Part shown: piece by piece, positions 19,567 to 28,282 of the stretch
Layout of the letters: the number at the start of each line of letters is the position of its first letter
How positions within the stretch are numbered: position 1 is the first letter of the stretch
Origin: Streptomyces coffeae
Lineage (GTDB): Bacteria > Actinomycetota > Actinomycetes > Streptomycetales > Streptomycetaceae
NCBI RefSeq assembly: GCF_016741875.1
Contig: NZ_JAERRF010000039.1
Location: forward strand, 1 to 60,036
Reading direction: 5' to 3'
Length of the DNA: 60,036 nucleotides
Made by a program: the position numbers and the translations under genes
Notes under the pieces: generated by a model
Told to the model about the DNA's origin: nothing
Database searches by the model: none
Seen by the model: only the letters and a program-made list of their open reading frames with translations

Positions 19567-20283
19567 ATGAACAGCGCCGCACGGGGTCTGCACCGCCAGG
19601 CGGTCGAGGTGATCGGCACCAGGATCATCCGCGGGGAGTACCAGCCCGGGGGCGCCCTGTACCCCGACCAGATCGAGCAGGAGCTCGGTGTCAGCAAGAC
19701 CGTTGTGCGCGAGGCGCTGCGCGTACTGGCGTCCAAGGGACTGATCGCATCGCGCCAGAAGCGCGGTACGTTCGTCCGTCCCCGTGCCGACTGGAACCTT
19801 CTCGACAGTGATCTGCTGCGCTGGCAGGCGCTGGGAAGTCCGGACGACACCTTCTTCGACAACCTGGCCGAAGTCCGCGCCATCTTCGAGCCGGCCGCGG
19901 CCCGCCTGGCCGCCGAACGCCGTACCGAGGGGGACCTGGAAGCCCTTGCCGAGGCACTGGAGCGCATGAGCGCTCCCGACAGCGACACCACGACCATCGT
20001 CGACGCCGACCTCGCCTTTCACCGGGCGCTGATGGCCGCCACCCACAACGAACTGCTGACCCGGATGGAAGTTGTCATCGAGGCCGGCTTGCGCGTACGG
20101 GACCAGATCGTCCACGGGGCCGAGCACTGTGCGGACTCCGTTCCCGGGCACCGGGCCGTCCTCGACGCCATACGCGCACGGGATACCGCGGCTGCCACCC
20201 GGGCGGTCGAGGCCCTGCTGAGCCAGGCCGTCGCCGACCTCGCCCGGGTCCTGGCCCAGCCCCATGGAGGAGAGACCGGATGA
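19567..20283 (+). CDS. GntR/FadR-family transcriptional regulator (DgoR-like)
   Basis: The start is ATG 19567, preceded by GAGGAG at 6 nt; the longer open frame from 19525 has no such site. The 238-aa product has an N-terminal winged helix (residues about 5-75, with LGVSKTVVREALRVL as the recognition region) and a C-terminal all-helical FCD effector domain with metal-site His residues (FHRALMAATHN, PGHRAVLDAI). FadR-group regulators often sense sugar acids such as galactonate. It overlaps the dehydratase gene by 4 nt and probably controls both divergent operons. Confidence 0.92.
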   Translation: MNSAARGLHRQAVEVIGTRIIRGEYQPGGALYPDQIEQELGVSKTVVREALRVLASKGLIASRQKRGTFVRPRADWNLLDSDLLRWQALGSPDDTFFDNLAEVRAIFEPAAARLAAERRTEGDLEALAEALERMSAPDSDTTTIVDADLAFHRALMAATHNELLTRMEVVIEAGLRVRDQIVHGAEHCADSVPGHRAVLDAIRARDTAAATRAVEALLSQAVADLARVLAQPHGGETG

Positions 20284-21425
20284 AGATCACCGCGCTGGAG
20301 ACCTTCCTTGTCGCCCCGCGCTGGCTGTTCCTGCGGATCGCCACCGACGAGGGAATCACCGGCTGGGGGGAACCGATCGTCGAAGGCCGCGCGGACACCG
20401 TCCGTGCCGCCGTCGGCGAACTCGCCGACTACCTGATCGGCACCGACCCCCTGCGCATCGAGGACCACTGGCAGGTGTTGACCAAGGGCGGCTTCTACCG
20501 CGGCGGTCCGGTGCTCTCCAGCGCGGTCTCCGGTATCGACCAGGCCCTGTGGGACATCGCCGGCAAGACCTACGGAGTGCCCGTACACCAGTTGCTCGGC
20601 GGCCATGTCCGCGACCGGGTGCGGGTGTACGCCTGGGTCGGCGGCGACACCCCGTCCCGCGCGGCCGAGCATGCGCAGGAGCAGATCGCGGCGGGATTCA
20701 CGGCCGTCAAGATGAACGGCTCGGCACAGCTCGCCCCCATCGACACCCCCGCCAGCACACAGGCGGTACTGGACCGGGTCGCGGCCGTACGCGAGGTACT
20801 CGGCGACGAACGCGATATCGCCGTCGACTTCCACGGCAGGATGTCCACTGCGATGTCCCGGCGCCTGCTGCCCCTGCTGGAGTTCCTCCAGCCGATGTTC
20901 GTCGAAGAGCCGGTCCTGCCCGAGCACGCTCGCGACCTGCGGCAACTGGTCGATTCCAGCTCGGTTCCCCTTGCCGTCGGCGAACGGCTGTACTCCCGTT
21001 GGGACTTCCGCGATGTGCTCGCCACCGGAATCGCGGTCGCCCAGCCCGATGTCTCCCACGCCGGCGGCATCTCCGAAGTACGCCGTATCGCCTCCCTCGC
21101 CGAAGTCCACGACGTGAGCGTCGCTCCGCACTGCCCCCTCGGCCCGATCTCCCTCGCCGCGAGTCTTCAACTCGCCTTCGCCATACCCAACTTCCTCATC
21201 CAGGAGCAGAGTCTGGGCATTCACTACAACCGCGGGAGCGACCTGCTGGACTACCTCCTCGATCCGTCGCCGTTCCGCTTCACCGACGGCTACGCCAACC
21301 GGCCCCTCGCGCCGGGCCTGGGGATCGACATCGACGAGGACGCCGTGCGCCAGGCCGCCGAGCACGGCCACAGCTGGCGCAACCCCGTATGGCGCCACGC
21401 GGACGGGGCGTTCGCCGAATGGTGA
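20280..21425 (+). CDS. dgoD: D-galactonate dehydratase
   Basis: Converts D-galactonate to 2-keto-3-deoxygalactonate. At 381 aa it has the length of E. coli DgoD and is very similar throughout (FYRGGP, GIDQALWDI, YAWVGGD, QPDVSHAGGI, WRNPVWRH). Metal ligands fall at Asp183, Glu209 and Glu235, the numbering I recall for the E. coli enzyme, with His185 (DFH) and His284 (APHCPLGP) as acid/base residues. This enolase-superfamily pattern makes it the anchor gene for naming the island. It overlaps both neighbours (4 and 7 nt). Confidence 0.95.
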   Translation: MKITALETFLVAPRWLFLRIATDEGITGWGEPIVEGRADTVRAAVGELADYLIGTDPLRIEDHWQVLTKGGFYRGGPVLSSAVSGIDQALWDIAGKTYGVPVHQLLGGHVRDRVRVYAWVGGDTPSRAAEHAQEQIAAGFTAVKMNGSAQLAPIDTPASTQAVLDRVAAVREVLGDERDIAVDFHGRMSTAMSRRLLPLLEFLQPMFVEEPVLPEHARDLRQLVDSSSVPLAVGERLYSRWDFRDVLATGIAVAQPDVSHAGGISEVRRIASLAEVHDVSVAPHCPLGPISLAASLQLAFAIPNFLIQEQSLGIHYNRGSDLLDYLLDPSPFRFTDGYANRPLAPGLGIDIDEDAVRQAAEHGHSWRNPVWRHADGAFAEW

Positions 21426-22270
21426 CACTCCCGCTGACCGTGCGCACCGACCTGGCTCACGGGGGCCGATGGACCTCCCTCCGAGCCGGTGGACACGAGT
21501 GGCTGTGGCACCGCCCGGACCCCGCACGCGCTCAGGTCCGCCCCGGCGCCCCCTTCGTCGACGCCGGCGGACTCGAGGAGTGCGTCCCGACCGTCCGCGG
21601 CCTTCCGGACCATGGCGACGCCTGGTCCCGGCCCTGGCGCCGCACCGGTGACAGCGATGAGGTGAACTGTCCGCAGTTCACGCTCCGTCGGCGTATCCGG
21701 AAGGAGGGCTCCGGCCTGGTCGCCGACTACCAGCTGACCGCCGACCCCGGATACCGGCTGCTGTGGGCGGCACACGCCCTGCTGGACCTCACCCCCAGCG
21801 CCTGCCTGACCGCCCCCTGGGGAACCCCCACCCGCCTCTTCCCCGAAGCCGCTCCCCATCTCGGCCGGCCCTGGCCCCATCCGTCCCGGTACCTCACGGG
21901 ACGCTGGCCGGCCCCCCACGGCCTGCGGCTGGACCGCCTCGGCCCCGACGACGGCAGCGCCGTCGGGGCGATCCTCACCGGTTGCTGCGGAGTCCAGGTC
22001 ACCGATGGTTCCGGCACGCTCTCCCTCACCCTGTACGCAGACCCCGGCGTCCCCCTCTCCATCGCCCTGTGGCGCAACCTCGCCGGGTTCCCCGCCACTT
22101 CCCCCTACCGCAGCATCGGGGTCGAGCCCATGCTCGGATCCGTCTTCGACCTCGCGGAGGCCGGGCCGTCCGACGCGGCGACCGTCCCCAGCGGCGGAAC
22201 CCTCACCTGGCAGCTCCGTATCACCGCAACCGGCAGTCCACGCCATCGACCCGGCAAGGCCACGCCATGA
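21419..22270 (+). CDS. Aldose 1-epimerase-like (mutarotase fold) protein
   Basis: ATG 21419 overlaps the dehydratase stop, giving 283 aa. The product is beta-rich with galactose-mutarotase-like features: an N-terminal GGRWTSLRAGGHEWLW, then GGLEECVPT, and a C-terminal GVEPMLG with a Glu where mutarotases have their catalytic base. It may equilibrate galactose anomers before oxidation. It is shorter and more divergent than GalM, so the substrate is inferred from the operon. Confidence 0.8.
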   Translation: MVTLPLTVRTDLAHGGRWTSLRAGGHEWLWHRPDPARAQVRPGAPFVDAGGLEECVPTVRGLPDHGDAWSRPWRRTGDSDEVNCPQFTLRRRIRKEGSGLVADYQLTADPGYRLLWAAHALLDLTPSACLTAPWGTPTRLFPEAAPHLGRPWPHPSRYLTGRWPAPHGLRLDRLGPDDGSAVGAILTGCCGVQVTDGSGTLSLTLYADPGVPLSIALWRNLAGFPATSPYRSIGVEPMLGSVFDLAEAGPSDAATVPSGGTLTWQLRITATGSPRHRPGKATP

Positions 22271-22878
22271 ACCCCACCGCACCACGGCACCACCTGCTCG
22301 CCATCGTCCGCGGTACCGACGCCGACGCCGCGCTGAAGACCGTCCTGGCCCTGGCCGACGAAGACATCACCACCGTCGAGGTCTCCCTCACCACCCCCGA
22401 CGCCCTGCGCGTGATCGAGCGAGCCCGCCAGGCACTGGGCGCACACGTCCTGCTCGGCGCAGGCACCGTCTGCACCTCCGACGACGCCGCTCGCGCCGCC
22501 GACGCGGGAGCCGGCTTTCTGGTCACACCAGGGCTCCTCGACCCCCTGCCCGAGCTCCCCGTCGTCATGGGGGCCCTCACTCCTACGGAGATCATCATCG
22601 CGAGGGACCGTGGCGCCCGCGCCGTCAAACTCTTCCCCAGCTGCCTCGGCGGCCCCGGCTACCTCACGGCGCTGCGCGGGCCGTTCCCCGACGTTCCCTT
22701 CGTCCCCGTCGGCGGTATCGACCTGGCCGCAGCCCGCGCCTACATCGCCGCCGGCGCCCTCGCCGTCGGCGTCGGAACACCGCTCATCGGAGATGCCGCC
22801 GACGGCGGAGACCTCGATGCGCTGCGCCTGCGCGCCAGAACATGGCACCGCGCACTCGCCGGAGAGGTGCATCGATGA
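22267..22878 (+). CDS. 2-dehydro-3-deoxy-6-phosphogalactonate aldolase (KDPG/KDPGal family)
   Basis: A 203-aa class I aldolase that should split KDPGal into pyruvate and glyceraldehyde-3-phosphate. The Schiff-base Lys121 lies in AVKLFPS and the general acid/base Glu38 in TTVEVSL; the phosphate-binding GGI and GVGTPL motifs are present. KDPG and KDPGal aldolases look alike, and the galactonate dehydratase next door favours KDPGal. ATGA overlaps at both ends couple it to the mutarotase-like gene and the kinase. Confidence 0.93.
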   Translation: MNPTAPRHHLLAIVRGTDADAALKTVLALADEDITTVEVSLTTPDALRVIERARQALGAHVLLGAGTVCTSDDAARAADAGAGFLVTPGLLDPLPELPVVMGALTPTEIIIARDRGARAVKLFPSCLGGPGYLTALRGPFPDVPFVPVGGIDLAAARAYIAAGALAVGVGTPLIGDAADGGDLDALRLRARTWHRALAGEVHR

Positions 22879-23849
22879 CCGGCACCCCACAGCCCGGCTG
22901 CCCCGATGTCGTCACCTTCGGGGAAGCGATGGGCGCGCTACGGGCCCGCACCCCGGTCCGCCTGGGCGGCACCCTGAGCCTGTCCGTCGCCGGTGCCGAG
23001 GCCAATGTGGCCATTGGGCTCGCCAGGCTCGGCCACACCGTCAGCTGGGCGGGCCGCGTCGGCGACGACGAGTTCGGCGCACTGGTGCTGCGCACCCTGC
23101 GCGCCGAAGCGGTCGATGTCAGCCACACCGCCATCGACCGCGACGGCCGGCCCACCGGCCTGCTCGTGGCCGAACGACGCATCCGGGATCTGGCAGGCGT
23201 CACCTACTGGCGCGCCGGCTCAGCCGGTTCGGCGATCCGGCCCGCGGACGTCCTCCCGGCGCTGCGGGCCGGTACCCGCATCCTCCACCTGACTGGAATC
23301 ACCCCGGCGCTCAGTCCCACAGCCGCCGACGCGACGATGGCGGCGGTCCGGCGGGCCCGGGCCCTTGGCACCACTGTCTGCCTGGACGTCAACTACCGCG
23401 CCCGGCTGTGGTCTGCCGACCAGGCCCGCACCACACTCCTGCCGCTGTCCCGGCTGGCCGACATCATCGTGGCCTCCGCCGACGAACTCCCTCTGGTCTG
23501 CGACGATCCCGCCCTCACGGAGCACGACGCCACCGCCGCCCTGCTGCGACAAAGCTGCCGCGAAATCGTCATCACCCGTGGTGGCGATGGTGCCGCTGTC
23601 ATCTCCGAGGACGGCAGCATCGCCGCACCGGCCCGCTCCGTCCCCGTCGTCGACACCATCGGAGCCGGTGACGCATTTGTCGCCGGATACCTCTCAGGGC
23701 TCCTCGACGGTCTCGATGCCCGGCGCCGGCTCGAACGCGCCACCACGACGGGCGCCTTCGCCGTCAGCACCCACGGGGACTGGGAGGGGCTGCCCACCAG
23801 AGACGACCTGACGCTTCTCGACCAGCCGACAGGCACTGCCCTGCGCTAG
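22875..23849 (+). CDS. PfkB-family sugar-acid kinase (2-keto-3-deoxygalactonate kinase role)
   Basis: A 324-aa ribokinase-fold protein with the N-terminal substrate motif (GAEANVAIGLARLG), the sugar-acid contact DVNYRARLW, and the C-terminal DTIGAGDAF with catalytic Asp266. It resembles KdgK-type 2-keto-3-deoxygluconate kinases. E. coli DgoK is from an unrelated fold, so this would be a non-orthologous replacement. It should phosphorylate KDGal for the upstream aldolase. Confidence 0.9.
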   Translation: MTGTPQPGCPDVVTFGEAMGALRARTPVRLGGTLSLSVAGAEANVAIGLARLGHTVSWAGRVGDDEFGALVLRTLRAEAVDVSHTAIDRDGRPTGLLVAERRIRDLAGVTYWRAGSAGSAIRPADVLPALRAGTRILHLTGITPALSPTAADATMAAVRRARALGTTVCLDVNYRARLWSADQARTTLLPLSRLADIIVASADELPLVCDDPALTEHDATAALLRQSCREIVITRGGDGAAVISEDGSIAAPARSVPVVDTIGAGDAFVAGYLSGLLDGLDARRRLERATTTGAFAVSTHGDWEGLPTRDDLTLLDQPTGTALR

Positions 23850-23873
23850 GGACCTAGTGAACGGAAAACCCCG

Positions 23874-24797
23874 ATGCCGCACTCCAAGCCCTCCTCCGTA
23901 CGTATGCCCGCCCCCGTGCGGATCCTGGCCGACAGCGACTGCGAACTAGGCGAAGGCGCCCGCTGGGTGGACGGGCGCCTCATCTTCACCGACATCCTCG
24001 CCGGACGCCTCCTGGAAATCACCGGCCGGGCACCGGGCCAGGTGCGGGAACTGGCCACCCTCGACATGCCGCTCGGCGCCGTCGCGCCCGTCCACGGGGC
24101 ACCCGGGTCCTGGATAGCAGCGGCCGGCACCGGGATAGCGCTCCTCGACGCCGACGGCCAATGGGCCTGGCTCGCCCGTCCCGAGGACCACACCCGTCTG
24201 TCGACCCGCATGAACGACGGCGCCTGCGACCCGCTCGGCCGGTTCTGGGCCACGAGTATGCCCTACGACAACACACCCCGCGCCGGAAGCCTCTACCGAA
24301 CCGACAACGACGGCGGTGTGCACCAGGTCCTGCGCGGCATGACCATCGTCAACGGCCCCGCCTTCACCGACGACGGCAGCATCCTGTACGTCGCCGATTC
24401 CTCGGCCGGCATCATCTACCGCTGCCCGCTGGATGCCGAAGGCACGCCCACCGACCAGCATGTGTTCACGCGGCCGGCGAACGGCTCTCCCGACGGCATG
24501 ACCGTCGACACCCAAGGCCACCTCTGGGTCGCCGTGTGGGGTGCGGGCCAGGTTCACCGCTACGACCCGAGCGGTGCCCTCCTCGCCACCCTGGACCTGC
24601 CCACCCCGCAGCCGACGTCCGTCTGCCTCCATCCCACCGCCGGCCAGTTGATGATCACCACAGCGCGCTACGGACTCGGCCATGGCCACGGCCCAGCCGG
24701 AGCCGTCCTCGCAACCGAGGTGGATGCCACAGCACCCGCGGCACGGCCGTATATCCCCTCCCGGGGGTCGTCCGGTCCGCCGGGGCGCCGGCTTTAG
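23874..24797 (+). CDS. SMP-30/gluconolactonase-family lactonase (probable galactonolactonase)
   Basis: A 307-aa six-bladed propeller hydrolase. The metal-binding Glu is in ELGEGARW, with RMNDGACDPLGRFW, a central NGPAFT with Asn, and SPDGMTVDTQGHLWVA with Asp. It would open the lactone made by the sugar dehydrogenase and so completes the oxidative pathway. It begins 24 bp after the kinase stop and is the last gene of the rightward operon. The C-terminus ends convergently only 6 bp from the dioxygenase stop. Confidence 0.9.
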   Translation: MPHSKPSSVRMPAPVRILADSDCELGEGARWVDGRLIFTDILAGRLLEITGRAPGQVRELATLDMPLGAVAPVHGAPGSWIAAAGTGIALLDADGQWAWLARPEDHTRLSTRMNDGACDPLGRFWATSMPYDNTPRAGSLYRTDNDGGVHQVLRGMTIVNGPAFTDDGSILYVADSSAGIIYRCPLDAEGTPTDQHVFTRPANGSPDGMTVDTQGHLWVAVWGAGQVHRYDPSGALLATLDLPTPQPTSVCLHPTAGQLMITTARYGLGHGHGPAGAVLATEVDATAPAARPYIPSRGSSGPPGRRL

Positions 24798-24803
24798 GGG
24801 GTG

Positions 24804-25661
24804 TCAGGCGCCCTCGCCCGCCACGCCCTCGTCCTTGAGCAGCAGCATCGGATCCTGCTGTTCGTACCAGCCCAGGAACGGCGGGCAGATGCCGTAGCCG
24901 AGGAGGCGCTGGAGCTCTTCCGGGTACTCGCGCACGATCTCCCTGGGCACGGCCAGGTACTGGTTCTCCTCCTGTCGGAGGTTTCCGCGTACGAGGGCCA
25001 CGGTGAGGCCGGTGCGCGGGGTGTCGGACAGATTCGGCCCGCCGCCGTGGAACAGTCCGCCGACCCAGATCAGGCAGGAGCCGGGCGCCATTTCGGCGGA
25101 GACGGCCTCGTCCGGACGGGGGCCGCGCTCCGCCTCCCAGGTATGGCTGCCCGGATACACCAAGGTGGCGCCGTTCTCATCCGTGAACTCGTCCATCGCC
25201 AGCATGATCTGCACCCGGTTGGTGGGCCCCGGGCAGGGGAGCAGATGGGCGATGTCGTCACGGTGTGCGGGCTGCGGCGTCTCCCCGGGCCAGATCTGAA
25301 TCAGCTGCGTGATGCTGACCTGGACGTTGGGTGCGAGCAGTGCGCGCTGCGGCCCGAACCAGTTGGGTGCGGGCCGCTCGATGAGGTCACGGGCGGCGCC
25401 GAGGAACAGCGGGTTGAGCGCAATGCGTTCCATGTGCCGGGAGCGGGCGAACAGCGAGCACAGCCGCTTGGTCCGCTGCCCGGTGAACGAGCTGTCCCCG
25501 TACCCGGTCGCGTCGAGGGCCGGGCCGAGGTCATCCCACAGTCCCTGGAGGGTCGTGGCGTCGATGAGGTTCTCCACGATCACGCCGCCGTCGCGGTCGA
25601 GGGCCGCGCAGACGTCGCTCACGGCGGACGTGGAGGGAAGCCGGGTGAGACGTGCGGCCAT
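24804..25661 (-). CDS. Phytanoyl-CoA dioxygenase-family Fe(II)/2-oxoglutarate oxygenase
   Basis: A 285-aa protein from ATG 25661, with AAGGAG about 12 nt upstream. The facial triad is visible as HxD in PAHRDD and a distal His in LFHGGGPN, followed by the 2-oxoglutarate Arg in PRTGLTV. Its start lies about 70 bp inside the frame downstream of the P450 stop, in the same direction, so it is likely co-transcribed with the two P450s. A tailoring hydroxylation of the neighbouring polyketide is a reasonable role; the substrate is unknown. Confidence 0.88.
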   Translation of the reverse strand: MAARLTRLPSTSAVSDVCAALDRDGGVIVENLIDATTLQGLWDDLGPALDATGYGDSSFTGQRTKRLCSLFARSRHMERIALNPLFLGAARDLIERPAPNWFGPQRALLAPNVQVSITQLIQIWPGETPQPAHRDDIAHLLPCPGPTNRVQIMLAMDEFTDENGATLVYPGSHTWEAERGPRPDEAVSAEMAPGSCLIWVGGLFHGGGPNLSDTPRTGLTVALVRGNLRQEENQYLAVPREIVREYPEELQRLLGYGICPPFLGWYEQQDPMLLLKDEGVAGEGA

Positions 25662-25728
25662 GGGATTGTCAGGCTCCTTGGTGTCAGTGACGTCGGACGG
25701 ATCGGTGACATCGGGCGGATCGGGGGAC

Positions 25729-26916
25729 TCACCACCGGACCGGCAGGGTGTCCAGACCGTGCAGCACCCCGGCTTCCTTGAACACCAGCTCCTCGACCGG
25801 CCGCGCGAGCTCCAGTGTCGGGATCCGCTGGAACAGGGTCTGATAGGCGAGTTCCATCTCCGCCCGTACGAGATGGGCCCCGAGGCACAGGTGGCGGCCG
25901 AAGCCGAACGCGATGTGGTGCTGCTCGGAGCGGCCGGGGTCGAACTGGTGCGGGCAGGAGAAGGCGGAACCGTCGAAGTTGGCGGCGGCGACCAGCGGGG
26001 CGATGCCCTCACCGGCCTTGATGACCTGCCCGGCGATCTCGACGTCCGCCACAGCCACCCGCAGCGGCACGAGGTCGGCGACGGAGTAGAACCGCAGCAG
26101 CTCCTCCACCACCCCGTCGTCGCCGATCCACTGGGGATTCGACAACAGGGTGACCGCCCCGAGCGCGATGTTGTTCGCCGTGGTCTCCTGCCCCGCGATG
26201 AGCAGCAGCAGCGCCGCGCCCGCGGTCTCCATCGGCGTCAGCGCCTCCGACCTGATCAGCACGCTGATCAGGTCGTCTCCGGGACGCCGCCGCTTGATGG
26301 TGTGCATCCGGCCGAGATAGCGCAGCAGCTGCTTGGTGGCCTCGTCACGCTCCTCGTCGGTGGAGGTCAGCGTGACCAGGACACGGATACGGGACTCGAA
26401 GAAGCCGCGGTCCACCGGCGGCACCCCGAGCAGCTCGCAGATCACCAGAGATGGCACCGGCACCGCGAAGTCGGTCACCAGATCCGCCGGGCTGCCCTTG
26501 GCCAGCAGCCTCTCGACACAGCCTTCGACGATCTCCTGGATCCGCGGCCGCAGTTCCTTGATACGCCGGAAACTGAACTCCGGGATGAGGACCTTGCGGT
26601 AGCGGTCGTGCTCGGGCGGGTCCAGCGCCGCGAACCAGCCGGGCACCTGGGTCTGGGCGGGTGGCCCGCCGGTCCGGCCAGGGGCCGGAAAGCCCTCATG
26701 CCGGGGGTCGGAACTGATCTTCGGATGGGTGAGCACCGCGCGCACGTCCTCGTAGCGCGTCACCAGCCAGACCCGGTCCCCGGTGGGCATGGTGGACCAG
26801 ACCAGCCCCTCGCGTTCGCGGAACTCCTCGTACTCCTGGGGCGGGAAAGTGCCACCGGTCCGCCGCAGCGGGAAGTCGACCCGCTTGGCGGCGTCCGGCG
26901 CCTCGGCGCCGCTCAC
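25729..26916 (-). CDS. Cytochrome P450 with canonical I-helix
   Basis: A 395-aa soluble bacterial P450. I-helix LLLIAGQETTANN, ExxR in EELLRF, and heme ligand Cys in FGFGRHLCLGAHL are all present, so it should be an active monooxygenase. The GTG start overlaps the stop of the upstream P450 (GTGA). Ferredoxin and reductase partners are not encoded nearby. Likely a macrolide tailoring enzyme. Confidence 0.94.
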   Translation of the reverse strand: MSGAEAPDAAKRVDFPLRRTGGTFPPQEYEEFREREGLVWSTMPTGDRVWLVTRYEDVRAVLTHPKISSDPRHEGFPAPGRTGGPPAQTQVPGWFAALDPPEHDRYRKVLIPEFSFRRIKELRPRIQEIVEGCVERLLAKGSPADLVTDFAVPVPSLVICELLGVPPVDRGFFESRIRVLVTLTSTDEERDEATKQLLRYLGRMHTIKRRRPGDDLISVLIRSEALTPMETAGAALLLLIAGQETTANNIALGAVTLLSNPQWIGDDGVVEELLRFYSVADLVPLRVAVADVEIAGQVIKAGEGIAPLVAAANFDGSAFSCPHQFDPGRSEQHHIAFGFGRHLCLGAHLVRAEMELAYQTLFQRIPTLELARPVEELVFKEAGVLHGLDTLPVRW

Positions 26917-28094
26917 CAGGTCACCGGCAGTTCGTCGAGCCCCCCGACGAGCTTTCCGGCCCGTGTGACCAGCTCATCGGACGGGACCGCCGGGCGCAGC
27001 CCGGGCAGGCGGGTGAACAAGGTGGTGAAGGCGGTGCTCAGCTCCAGGCGGGCCAGTGGTGCGCCGATGCAGTGCCAGATCCCGTGGCCGAAGGTCAGGT
27101 GCTGGTTCGGGGAACGGGTGACGTCGAACTCCTCGGGCGTGGCGAAGGCCCGGTCGTCGAAGTTGGCGAGGGCGAAGTCGAGCAGTACCAGCTCGCCCGC
27201 CCGGATCGTCACACCACCGATCTCGATGTCCTCACTGGCGTACCGCGGCAGGGTGGCCCCGGCCCGTTTGGCCGACCGCAGCACCTCCTCGACCATGCCG
27301 GCCAGCTGTGCCGGATCGCGGAGTACCCGGTCGCGCTGCTCCGGATGGACGGACAGCAGCACCACCCCGAGGTCGATATGGGTGGCGACGGCCTCCAGTC
27401 CCGCGAACATCAGGGCCGCGGCCAGTGCGCCGACCTCGACGTCGGGGACGCCCGTCTCGCACAGCCGGGAGATCACATCGTCGTCGGGTTCCGCCCGCTT
27501 GCCTGCCGCGATCTCGGTGAGCAGGCCGAACAGCGCTGCCGGTCCGGACGACGGGTCCGCCCCGCTGCCGACCTGTCCCATGCTGGCCAGCAGCGCCGCG
27601 CACCGCCCCTGGTCCGCCTCCGGCACGCCGATGAGCTCGTACAGGATCCGCAGGGCGTACGGCAGGGAGAAGTGGGCGTGCAGGTCCGCGGGCCGCTCCC
27701 GGGTGGCGAAGTCCTCCACCATGGCCGTCGTCAGCGCCTCGATCCGCGGGCGCAGGGCGTTGATACGCCGCGCGGAGAACTGCGGCGTGAGCACCGAGCG
27801 GGACTTGGCGTGCATCTCCCGGGCGGCCTCCGCGTCAGCGGAGATGAGCATGTCGACCATGGAGTTGTTGATGTACTTCGGGGCGGCGGGCGGGTTCGGG
27901 TGCGACCGGCCGAGCCGCTGGTCGTGGAGTAGTTGCTTCACCTCGGCGTGCCGGGTGACCAGCCATGCCTCGTCACCTGCCGGGGTGCGCACCCGGCAGA
28001 CCGGCGCGTTCGTCCGCAGGGACTCAAGACGACTGGGACACAGCACGGGCTGTGCCTCGGTGGTCAGCGTGGGCAGATCCTCGGATGTCGGCAC
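26913..28094 (-). CDS. Cytochrome P450 lacking the conserved I-helix threonine
   Basis: I chose GTG 28094 because GAGGAGA stands 6-7 nt upstream; the open frame extends to 28286 but that part is non-coding in character. The 393-aa product has the heme motif FGHGIWHCIGAPLAR and EEVLR. The I-helix reads FAGLEAVATH instead of AGxETT, so the acid-alcohol pair is changed to Ala-Val. Several macrolide P450s (EryF, for example) also lack this Thr and use substrate hydroxyls. It is coupled to the next P450. Confidence 0.92.
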   Translation of the reverse strand: MPTSEDLPTLTTEAQPVLCPSRLESLRTNAPVCRVRTPAGDEAWLVTRHAEVKQLLHDQRLGRSHPNPPAAPKYINNSMVDMLISADAEAAREMHAKSRSVLTPQFSARRINALRPRIEALTTAMVEDFATRERPADLHAHFSLPYALRILYELIGVPEADQGRCAALLASMGQVGSGADPSSGPAALFGLLTEIAAGKRAEPDDDVISRLCETGVPDVEVGALAAALMFAGLEAVATHIDLGVVLLSVHPEQRDRVLRDPAQLAGMVEEVLRSAKRAGATLPRYASEDIEIGGVTIRAGELVLLDFALANFDDRAFATPEEFDVTRSPNQHLTFGHGIWHCIGAPLARLELSTAFTTLFTRLPGLRPAVPSDELVTRAGKLVGGLDELPVTW

Positions 28095-28184
28095 GGACTT
28101 CTCCTCATGTTCCTGCCTGATGGGGCACTGCGGTTCGGCGCTACGGAGCGGGGTACGGGCTGCGTCGCGCCGCGAAGGACATAG

Positions 28185-28230
28185 GCCCGGCGGCCGGCTG
28201 GGGGGGGAGGGGGAATACCGGCCGCCGGGC
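28185..28230 (-). terminator. Stem-loop between type II thioesterase and P450 genes
   Basis: Perfect 13-bp arms (28185-28197 and 28218-28230) flank a G-rich 20-nt loop, 53 bp downstream of the thioesterase stop. The P450 pair is therefore probably driven from its own promoter between 28095 and 28184. Confidence 0.65.
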
Positions 28231-28282
28231 GGACCTGGGTGGCGCCTCAGTGGTGTGAAAGTGCCGGGGGAACCCGGTCGGA

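Noticed and set aside
20264..21418. Long in-frame extension ahead of the mutarotase-like gene
   Set aside because: It overlaps galactonate dehydratase in another frame; the ATG at 21419 with coupling overlap is the sensible start.
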